The notes under the pieces are model-generated. The model was not told where the DNA came from, made no database searches, and was given only the letters and a program-made list of their open reading frames with translations. The translations under genes were made by a program, and so were the position numbers. DNA of 5,893 nt. Source: an uncultured Oscillospiraceae bacterium (GTDB lineage: Bacteria > Bacillota > Clostridia > Oscillospirales > Oscillospiraceae). Positions 1-5,152 of this stretch are shown in pieces; the first letter of the stretch is position 1, and each line of letters opens with the position of its first letter. Location: assembly GCA_949093475.1 (NCBI GenBank), contig CARXAY010000017.1, forward strand, positions 3,097 through 8,989. The letters are read 5' to 3'.

Positions 1-392
1 AGCAAGTACCAGACGAGTTGGATTTTGCCAGTATCGACGTGTCCTTTATCTCGCTGCGGTTGATCTTACCCGCCCTGCGGGGGGTACTCAAGCCCGGCGG
101 CGAGATGGTCTGTCTGGTCAAGCCGCAATTTGAGGCGGGGCGGGAAAACGTGGGCAAAAAAGGAGTGGTGCGCGACCCTGCCGTTCACTTGCAGGTGTTG
201 GAACACTTCTTGATCCATGCGAAAGAGAACGGCTTTTCTGTAAAGGCACTTACCTTTTCCCCCATAAAAGGGCCGGAGGGGAACATTGAATATCTGGGAC
301 ATATTGTGGCAGGGGAATTTCCTTTACAGGGATTTGACCTGAAAAAGCTGGTGGAGGAATCTCACCGGGCGCTGGAGGAGGCGAGAACATGA
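1..392 (+). CDS. tlyA: TlyA-family rRNA 2'-O-methyltransferase, C-terminal part (5' end outside window)
   Basis: The reading frame is open from the left edge (first full codon at base 3) to the TGA at 390-392, giving 129 visible residues; the true start lies upstream. What remains is the second half of the Rossmann-type FtsJ/RrmJ-like methyltransferase domain. I see the motif-IV stretch FASIDVSFISL with its Asp, the catalytic-type Lys in LVKPQFE, and the late Glu in GNIEYL, matching the K-D-K-E tetrad known in this family; the first Lys and the N-terminal S4 RNA-binding domain would lie outside the window. Family members methylate ribose 2'-OH groups of rRNA cytidines (23S C1920, and in some lineages 16S C1409) using S-adenosylmethionine in the cytoplasm. 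The old 'hemolysin' name is misleading. A TTG at 18-20 is an internal Leu codon, not a start. The gene overlaps the NAD kinase gene by 4 bases (ATGA), as in the Firmicutes cluster dxs-tlyA-nadK-argR-recN. Confidence 0.93.
   Translation, partial: QVPDELDFASIDVSFISLRLILPALRGVLKPGGEMVCLVKPQFEAGRENVGKKGVVRDPAVHLQVLEHFLIHAKENGFSVKALTFSPIKGPEGNIEYLGHIVAGEFPLQGFDLKKLVEESHRALEEART
374..381 (+). promoter_or_regulatory. Ribosome binding site of nadK
   Basis: GGAGGAGG lies inside the 3' end of tlyA, 7 bases before the ATG at 389. It is close to the ideal anti-Shine-Dalgarno complement and fixes the start of the NAD kinase at the ATGA overlap, which favours translational coupling to tlyA. Confidence 0.8.
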
Positions 393-1255
393 AGGTGGTG
401 CTAAGTCCAAATCCCTATCGAGACAAAGGCTTGCGGGCGGCGCAGGCGGCGCGTAGGATCTTGGCGGGGCACGGTGTGGAAACGCTGGTGTGCCTGCCCT
501 TTGAGTTGGAGGAAAACAGCCACGTGGAGCTGCCCCGGCATTTGGAGTACATCCCCTTGAAGGAAGGGCTGGTCGGGGCGGACATTTTGGTCTGTTTTGG
601 CGGAGACGGCACGATCCTTCACGCCGCCAAGGACGCCAATGCCTGCGGCGTACCCATTTTAGGGGTCAATATGGGCAGTGTAGGCTTTATGGCGGAGCTG
701 GAGAACGGGGAATTGAGCCAGCTTGTTAAGCTGGCACAGGGGAAGTATGCCATTGAAGGGCGAATGATGCTGGATGTTAAGGTATACCGGGGCGGTAAGC
801 TGCTCCTTCAGGATGTGGCCCTTAATGATGCGGTGGTGACCAAGGGTGCTGTGGCGCGGGTCATTGATCTGGCAGTGTACGGCGACAAGGTGCTGATCTC
901 TGAGCTGGCAGGGGACGGAGTGATCTTGAGTACGCCCACCGGCTCGACGGGCTACGCCATGTCGGCGGGCGGCCCGATCGTAGAACCGACAGCGGAAAAC
1001 ATCATTTTTACGCCTATCTGCGCCCATTCACTCCATGCAAAAGCGGTGGTTTTAGGCTCAGAACGGCTGATTTCCGTGCGTTTGGGGAAGGATAGCCGAA
1101 AGAGTGCCTATCTTTCCGTTGACGGCGGGCGTGCCTTTAAGCTGGTCGCAGGCGACCGGGTAGAGGTCAAAAAGGCCGCCAACCAGACCAAGCTGGTGAA
1201 GCTGACCGGGCGGAGTTTCTATGAGGTTTTGAACCAAAAGCTGGGGAGGGTGTGA
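389..1255 (+). CDS. nadK: NAD kinase (ATP/polyphosphate-NAD kinase)
   Basis: The 288-residue cytoplasmic enzyme phosphorylates NAD+ at the 2'-OH of the adenosine ribose, giving NADP+; it is the cell's route to NADP(H). The defining motifs are all visible: GGDGT at residues 71-75 with the catalytic-type Asp, the NAD-binding LND at about 145-147, and the Gly-rich TPTGSTGYAMSAGGPI at 182-197 of the C-terminal beta domain, followed by the conserved DG near 245. The length is typical of the bacterial family. The start ATG overlaps the tlyA stop (ATGA) and has an excellent ribosome binding site. Its TGA at 1253-1255 is only 2 bases before the argR ATG, so all are likely co-transcribed. Nothing looks truncated. 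Identification is firm; whether it accepts polyphosphate as phosphate donor cannot be read from the sequence. Confidence 0.96.
   Translation: MKVVLSPNPYRDKGLRAAQAARRILAGHGVETLVCLPFELEENSHVELPRHLEYIPLKEGLVGADILVCFGGDGTILHAAKDANACGVPILGVNMGSVGFMAELENGELSQLVKLAQGKYAIEGRMMLDVKVYRGGKLLLQDVALNDAVVTKGAVARVIDLAVYGDKVLISELAGDGVILSTPTGSTGYAMSAGGPIVEPTAENIIFTPICAHSLHAKAVVLGSERLISVRLGKDSRKSAYLSVDGGRAFKLVAGDRVEVKKAANQTKLVKLTGRSFYEVLNQKLGRV
1243..1250 (+). promoter_or_regulatory. Ribosome binding site that decides the argR start
   Basis: GGGGAGGG is 7 bases upstream of the ATG at 1258 but only 1 base before the in-frame GTG at 1252. Normal spacing therefore favours ATG 1258 over GTG 1252, even though GTG would give a GTGA overlap with the nadK stop. 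Confidence 0.7.
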
Positions 1256-1257
1256 CC

Positions 1258-1710
1258 ATGAAGGAAAAGCGGCAGGGAGAGATCCTCTCCATCATTTCCT
1301 CCACAGCGGTGGAGACGCAGGAGCAGCTTCTGGAAGAGCTGAAACAGCGGGGGATCGGCGCGACGCAGGCGACCATTTCCCGGGACATAAAGGAACTGCA
1401 TCTGGTCAAAGAGCAGACGGGAAAGGGAAGTTACCGTTACGTGCAATCCCACCGTAAGAATGCGGTCAACGTTACCGGGCGGCTGAAAACCATTTTCCGG
1501 GAAGGTGCAGTCAGCTATGATTACGCCCAAAATCTGGTGGTGGTCAAGACTATGCCGGGGCTTGGCCCTGCGGCAGGCGCGGCGCTGGACGGAATGGACA
1601 TTCCAGAGCGGGTCGGATCGCTGGCCGGGGACGACACGGTGCTGCTCATTTTGCGAACCACCGAGAGCGCGCGGGAGTTTTGCGAGACGATCCGGGAGAT
1701 GCTACAGTAA
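1258..1710 (+). CDS. argR: Arginine repressor ArgR/AhrC
   Basis: The 150-residue protein has the usual length of the family. The N-terminal winged helix-turn-helix (about residues 1-70) carries the signature TQATISRDIKEL (36-47), whose Ser-Arg pair contacts the operator. The C-terminal oligomerisation and arginine-binding domain (about 78-150) contains GDDT at 124-127, the Asp pair that holds the arginine guanidinium in known ArgR hexamers. ArgR binds ARG boxes with L-arginine as co-repressor, repressing biosynthesis and in Bacillus also activating catabolism. One oddity: in the stretch TMPGLGPAAGAALDG (98-112), Pro104 sits where many homologues have a Gln that helps bind arginine. The GTG at 1252 is an alternative start adding two residues, disfavoured by ribosome binding site spacing. 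It lies between nadK and recN, the standard Firmicutes position, with no arginine genes adjacent, so it acts in trans. I saw no ARG box in this window. Confidence 0.95.
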   Translation: MKEKRQGEILSIISSTAVETQEQLLEELKQRGIGATQATISRDIKELHLVKEQTGKGSYRYVQSHRKNAVNVTGRLKTIFREGAVSYDYAQNLVVVKTMPGLGPAAGAALDGMDIPERVGSLAGDDTVLLILRTTESAREFCETIREMLQ

Positions 1711-1717
1711 AGGGGAG
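1711..1717 (+). promoter_or_regulatory. Ribosome binding site that decides the recN start
   Basis: AGGGGAG directly follows the argR stop codon and stands 6 bases before the ATG at 1724. This, plus the family's N-terminus (MLAQLHIENIAVI), shows that the longer in-frame extension back into argR is not translated. Confidence 0.75.
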
Positions 1718-1723
1718 AGAGCG

Positions 1724-3427
1724 ATGCTTGCCCAACTGCATATAGAGAATATAGCGGTGATCGAAAGCTCGGATATGGCCTTTGGCGACCGCTTTAACGT
1801 CCTCACCGGCGAGACCGGCGCAGGCAAATCCATCGTCGTGGACGCCATCGGGGCGATTTTGGGCCAGCGTACCAGCCGCGACCTGATCCGCACCGGCGCA
1901 AAAGGTGCGGCGGTGGAGGCCTTGTTTTGCCACTTGCCGAAGTTAGAGTGGTTTGAAAAGAGCGGTATTTTCCCGGACGAAAACGGGGAACTGCTGCTGC
2001 GCCGGGAGTTGACGGGGGACGGCCGCAATACCTGCCGGGTCAACGGGCAGATGGTGACGGTGGCCCAGTTGAAAGAATTGGGCGATCAGCTGGTGAACAT
2101 CCACGGCCAGCACGACGGACAGCAGCTCCTTGATCCAAGCTGTCACCTGTCCTACTTAGACCGTTTCGGAAACCTGACGGAAGGGCCGCTGGCAGCGTTT
2201 CAAGAGGCATATGAAGCGGTCTTGTCCCTCCGACGGGAGATGTCCGCGCTCCAGATGGACGAGTCGGAGAAGGCACGGCGCATGGATTCCCTGCAGTATC
2301 AAATCGACGAGCTGGAGGCTGCAGATCTAAAGGAAGGGGAGCAGGAGACGTTGAGCCAGCGTCGGGAGGTGCTTCGCAACGCAGAGAAGCTCCTGAGCGC
2401 GGCGGCGCAGGCCCATGGTGCGTTGTCCGGGGATGAGGACAGCACAGGAGCGGTAGATTTGCTGGAACGGGCGGAAAATGCACTGAGCGGTGTGAGCCGG
2501 GTGGGCGGCGAATGGCAGACGCTGTGGGAAAAGGCGTCGGAGTTGACCTATGCCGTCCGGGATCTGGCAGAGCAGCTCCGCGATATGGAGAGCGGTCTGG
2601 ACATGGAACCGGGGGAGCTGGATCTGGTGGAGACGCGCCTTGACCAGCTTTATCGGCTGGGCAAAAAGTATGGTTCGGATACCAAAGAAATGCTGGAATA
2701 CTTGGAAAAGTGCCGTGCGGAGCTGGATCAGATCCAGTTTTCTGCAGACCGGCTGGAAAAACTGGAAGGAAAGTTAGCGGCGGCACTGAAAACGGCTGAA
2801 GAAAAAGGCTTGACCCTGCGCGCCGCGCGCGTGAAAGCTGCACGGGTGCTGGAGGAGCGTATCCAGACCGAGTTGGCTGAGCTGGATATGCCGAAGGTGC
2901 GCTTTCAGGTCTCTATGGCAGAAAAGGCCGGAGAGCAGGGGATGGACGCCACGGGAATGGACGAGGTGTGCTTCCTCATGTCCGCCAACCTTGGGGAGGA
3001 TCTGAAGCCCATCCATAAGATCGCCTCCGGCGGTGAGCTGGCGCGGATCATGCTGGCGCTGAAAAACGTGCTGGCGGAAAACGACGACGTGTCCACCCTG
3101 ATCTTTGACGAGGTGGACACCGGCGTGTCAGGCCGGGCGGCCCAGAAGGTAGCGCAAAAGCTGGCTCAGGTATCCCGGAGCAAGCAGGTTTTGTGTGTGA
3201 CCCATCTGCCCCAACTGGCGGCTATGGCGGACGTGCACTTCTCCGTGGAAAAGGGAGAACGGGACGGTCGCACCTACACCAAGGTCGAGGCATTGAAGCC
3301 GGACAGGCGAAAAGAAGAAGTGGCGCGGCTCACCTCCGGGGAGGAGATCACTGCTGTGGCGCTGGAGAGCGCAGGAGAGCTTCTGGCGGCAGCGCAGCGT
3401 TATCGGGAAGGGGGATGTGCAAGATGA
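1724..3427 (+). CDS. recN: DNA repair protein RecN (SMC-like ATPase)
   Basis: The 567-residue protein is of full family length. RecN is a cytoplasmic SMC-like ATPase recruited early to DNA double-strand breaks, helping bring ends together for RecA-dependent recombination. The N-terminal ATPase half has Walker A GETGAGKS (residues 29-36) and the RecN-typical NIHGQHDGQQLL (125-136). The middle (about 155-395) is rich in Glu, Lys, Leu and Gln with heptad-like spacing, consistent with two coiled-coil arms; the usual zinc hook is not expected and no CxxC is seen. The C-terminal half carries the ABC signature SGGELAR (435-441), Walker B TLIFDEVDTG (458-467) with catalytic Glu463, and His494 in VTHLPQ as the switch histidine. 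The end, TSGEEITAVALESAGELL, is also characteristic. All catalytic motifs are intact. It starts 13 bases after argR and overlaps the HAD gene by 4 bases. No SOS (LexA) box was seen just upstream, as expected for an operon-internal gene. Confidence 0.96.
   Translation: MLAQLHIENIAVIESSDMAFGDRFNVLTGETGAGKSIVVDAIGAILGQRTSRDLIRTGAKGAAVEALFCHLPKLEWFEKSGIFPDENGELLLRRELTGDGRNTCRVNGQMVTVAQLKELGDQLVNIHGQHDGQQLLDPSCHLSYLDRFGNLTEGPLAAFQEAYEAVLSLRREMSALQMDESEKARRMDSLQYQIDELEAADLKEGEQETLSQRREVLRNAEKLLSAAAQAHGALSGDEDSTGAVDLLERAENALSGVSRVGGEWQTLWEKASELTYAVRDLAEQLRDMESGLDMEPGELDLVETRLDQLYRLGKKYGSDTKEMLEYLEKCRAELDQIQFSADRLEKLEGKLAAALKTAEEKGLTLRAARVKAARVLEERIQTELAELDMPKVRFQVSMAEKAGEQGMDATGMDEVCFLMSANLGEDLKPIHKIASGGELARIMLALKNVLAENDDVSTLIFDEVDTGVSGRAAQKVAQKLAQVSRSKQVLCVTHLPQLAAMADVHFSVEKGERDGRTYTKVEALKPDRRKEEVARLTSGEEITAVALESAGELLAAAQRYREGGCAR
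3405..3414 (+). promoter_or_regulatory. Ribosome binding site of the HAD phosphatase gene
   Basis: GGGAAGGGGG within the recN 3' end lies 9 bases before ATG 3424. An in-frame ATG at 3415 directly abuts this purine run, leaving no usable spacer, so 3424 is the better start; the difference is only three residues (MCK). Confidence 0.55.
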
Positions 3428-4209
3428 TCAAGGCGATCTTTTTTGATGTGGACGGGACGCTGGTGTCCTTCCGTCAGAAAATTTTACCCGACTTGCTGGT
3501 GGAGGATCTTCCGGCGCTTCGGGCCAAGGGGATCAAGCTGTTTTTGAGCACTGGACGGGCTATGCAGGATCTGGCGCGCACAGGGATGCTGCGGGGTGTG
3601 GACATGGACGGCTATGTAACGCTGAACGGGCAGTATTGCTGCGATCGGGATGAAACTGCTTACCGGGACGAGCCGATCTGCCGGGCCGACCTTCAAGGCG
3701 CATACCGGGTGCTGATGGAAAACCCTCAACTGCCTGCACTGATGGAGGGAAACGGCGAAAGCTATATGACCCAGATCAACGACCGAGTGCGGGATATCTA
3801 CCAGTTCCTTCACACGGAGCTTTACCCAATAAAAGATCCGGCATGGCTGCTGGAGGGTAAGGTATATCAATTCGTCCCCTTTGTCTTGCCGGAAGAGGAG
3901 ACGCAGTTTTTGGAAGCCATGCCCAACTGCGTCCATACCCGCTGGCATCCCAAGGGCATCGACATCATTCCCCGCAACGGTGGAAAGGTCGTGGGTGTGC
4001 GGGCCACCATGGAGCGTTACGGCTGGGCCGCAGATGAGATCATGGCCTTCGGCGACGGGGAAAACGACGCGGAGATGCTCAAACTGGCTGGGATCGGCGT
4101 CGCCATGGGGAATTCCATGGATTCGCTGAAGGCGGTGGCCGACTATGTAACGGACACGGCAGACGAGGTGGGAGTGTCCTCCGCGCTGCGGCATTTTGGC
4201 CTGTTGTGA
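3424..4209 (+). CDS. Cof-type HAD-IIB phosphatase
   Basis: The 261-residue cytoplasmic hydrolase has the complete haloacid dehalogenase catalytic set. Motif I is FFDVDGT (6-12) with nucleophile Asp8 and acid/base Asp10, motif II is STGR (42-45), the motif III Lys is probably Lys188 in NGGKVVGV, and motif IV is FGDGEND (209-215), followed by GVAMGN. Between motifs II and III (about 60-185) lies a C2-type cap of the Cof/YidA subfamily. Such enzymes are Mg2+-dependent phosphatases, often of broad specificity for sugar phosphates, FMN or PLP; the substrate here cannot be deduced. The start overlaps the recN stop as ATGA, so it is probably translationally coupled and the last gene of the operon. 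This is an unusual place for it: in Bacillus recN is followed by spoIVB. An in-frame ATG at 3415 is an alternative start. No hairpin-plus-T-run terminator follows the gene. Confidence 0.92.
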   Translation: MIKAIFFDVDGTLVSFRQKILPDLLVEDLPALRAKGIKLFLSTGRAMQDLARTGMLRGVDMDGYVTLNGQYCCDRDETAYRDEPICRADLQGAYRVLMENPQLPALMEGNGESYMTQINDRVRDIYQFLHTELYPIKDPAWLLEGKVYQFVPFVLPEEETQFLEAMPNCVHTRWHPKGIDIIPRNGGKVVGVRATMERYGWAADEIMAFGDGENDAEMLKLAGIGVAMGNSMDSLKAVADYVTDTADEVGVSSALRHFGLL

Positions 4210-4216
4210 AAATCTT

Positions 4217-4245
4217 TTGACAATTTTCGGGAATTATGCTATTAT
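4217..4245 (+). promoter_or_regulatory. Sigma-A type promoter with extended -10, upstream of the transporter gene
   Basis: A perfect -35 TTGACA (4217-4222) is followed after exactly 17 bases by TATTAT (4240-4245, 5 of 6 to TATAAT), preceded by TGC at 4237-4239, an extended -10 element. This is the best promoter-like match I noticed in the window and sits in the only AT-rich gap. The expected transcription start is near A4252, just 9 bases before the ATG at 4261. The gap also contains ATTATG twice (4233-4238 and 4241-4246) and an imperfect inverted repeat, AATTTTCGGGAATT (4222-4235), between the two hexamers. Either could be an operator, but both are short and may be chance. Confidence 0.72.
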
Positions 4246-4260
4246 GAGGCGATTTGAGAC

Positions 4261-5109
4261 ATGAGAGCGGAGAAAAAAGGGGCACTGCTGGTATTTCTGG
4301 CGGCGGTGCTTTACAGCATCGGAGGGTTGTGCATCAAGCTGATCCCGTGGTCGGCCATGTCCATCAACGGGGGGCGAAACATGGTCGCGGTGCTGGTGGT
4401 GGGAGGCTACCTGCTGCTGACGCGGCACTCTCTACGGTGGAGTCGCTGGGTGGCACTGGGTGCGGCCTGCGTCAGCGGGACGAACAATCTATTTACCCTT
4501 GCCAACAAAATGACGACGGCGGCCAATGCCATTGTTTTGCAGTTTACCGCGCCGGTTTTTGTCCTTCTGCTCTCCATCCTCCTCCTCCATAAAAAGCCCC
4601 GGAGACTGGATCTCGCCGTATGCGCCGCCGTGCTGGCTGGGGTGGTCTGCTTTTTCTTGGAGAGTCTTGGAGTGGGGGATACCCTTGGGAACATGGTGGC
4701 GCTCGGCTCAGGCTGGAGCTATGCAGGGGTGTTCATGCTCAATGATATGCCAAGCGCCGATCCCATCTCCTCGGTATTTTGGGGAGATGTTTTCAGCGCA
4801 GTGGTGGGACTTCCGTTTTTGTTTCAGGAGCGGGACTTTTCCCCTGTGCCGGTGACCAGCCTCTTGATCTTGGGGGCGTTTCAGGTGGGCTTGGCCTATA
4901 TCCTTATGTGCGAAGGGCTGAAAACCACTCCGTCGGTCACAGCGTCCCTGTTAAGCGGTATTGAGCCGGTTTTGAATCCTGTCTTGGTGGCGCTCTTTTA
5001 CCATGAGACCATTGGGCCGCTGTCCATGGTCGGGGCGGTTATCGTGGTGGGAAGTATTGTGGTGTATAACGTGCTTTTGGCACGCGTTCCAAAGACGGCA
5101 TCAGCTTAG
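4261..5109 (+). CDS. DMT-superfamily (EamA/RhaT-like) transporter
   Basis: The 282-residue integral membrane protein has about ten hydrophobic segments (roughly residues 7-29, 38-54, 62-82, 88-109, 117-134, 143-161, 171-187, 197-217, 224-247 and 255-275), the 5+5 arrangement of a duplicated EamA domain. Family-like sequences are ANAIVLQFTAPVFVLLLS ending the first repeat and the corresponding TASLLSGIEPVLNPVLVALF in the second, each with the conserved Pro. A short positive N-terminus (R2, K5, K6) fits a cytoplasmic start. Members of this superfamily move amino acids, sugars, nucleobases or other small metabolites across the cytoplasmic membrane, mostly outward; the substrate here cannot be told. 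ATG 4261 is the only start that keeps the first membrane segment whole. A GAGG (4246-4249) is 11 bases upstream, but falls before the predicted transcription start, so translation may be near-leaderless. It has its own promoter and precedes tyrS by 43 bases in the same direction. Confidence 0.9.
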   Translation: MRAEKKGALLVFLAAVLYSIGGLCIKLIPWSAMSINGGRNMVAVLVVGGYLLLTRHSLRWSRWVALGAACVSGTNNLFTLANKMTTAANAIVLQFTAPVFVLLLSILLLHKKPRRLDLAVCAAVLAGVVCFFLESLGVGDTLGNMVALGSGWSYAGVFMLNDMPSADPISSVFWGDVFSAVVGLPFLFQERDFSPVPVTSLLILGAFQVGLAYILMCEGLKTTPSVTASLLSGIEPVLNPVLVALFYHETIGPLSMVGAVIVVGSIVVYNVLLARVPKTASA

Positions 5110-5137
5110 ATCAGATCATAAAAACGAAGGAAACAGC

Positions 5138-5146
5138 AAAGGAGAG
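5138..5146 (+). promoter_or_regulatory. Ribosome binding site of tyrS
   Basis: AAAGGAGAG has its GGAG core 8 bases before the ATG at 5153. The nearer ATG at 5148 reads Met-Lys-stop, so 5153 is the real start. The 43-base gap (5110-5152) is A-rich and holds no terminator hairpin and no T-box element. Confidence 0.8.
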
Positions 5147-5152
5147 AATGAA

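Noticed and set aside
1505..1723. An in-frame N-terminal extension of RecN reaching back into argR
   Set aside because: RecN proteins begin at the MLAQLHIENI-type N-terminus; the ATG at 1724 has a good ribosome binding site, and the extension is out-of-frame argR sequence.
2040..2843. A 267-codon open frame on the minus strand inside recN
   Set aside because: Its product is Pro/Ser/Arg-rich low-complexity sequence with no recognisable domain, and it lies wholly antisense to an intact, motif-complete RecN; GC-rich genes commonly open such frames.
3193..3423. An in-frame N-terminal extension of the HAD protein inside recN
   Set aside because: HAD proteins start a few residues before the DVDGT motif; the extension is Gly/Arg-rich out-of-frame recN sequence.
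4104..4122. CCATGG repeated around GGAATTC, looking like a palindrome
   Set aside because: It encodes the conserved VAMGNSMD segment of the HAD protein; the symmetry is imperfect and explained by coding.
3484..4194. A 236-codon minus-strand frame inside the HAD phosphatase gene
   Set aside because: It is a shadow of the HAD coding frame, rich in His/Pro/Arg, with no family motif.
4447..4460. TGGGTGGCACTGGG resembling the T-box antiterminator core (GGGTGGNAC)
   Set aside because: It lies inside the transporter coding region about 700 bases before tyrS, the CCGCG continuation is absent, and it simply encodes part of a membrane segment.
5070..5084. Perfect 5-bp hairpin CGTGC-TTTTG-GCACG near the transporter 3' end
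   Set aside because: The stem is too short and no T run follows, and it lies before the stop codon, so it is not a credible terminator.
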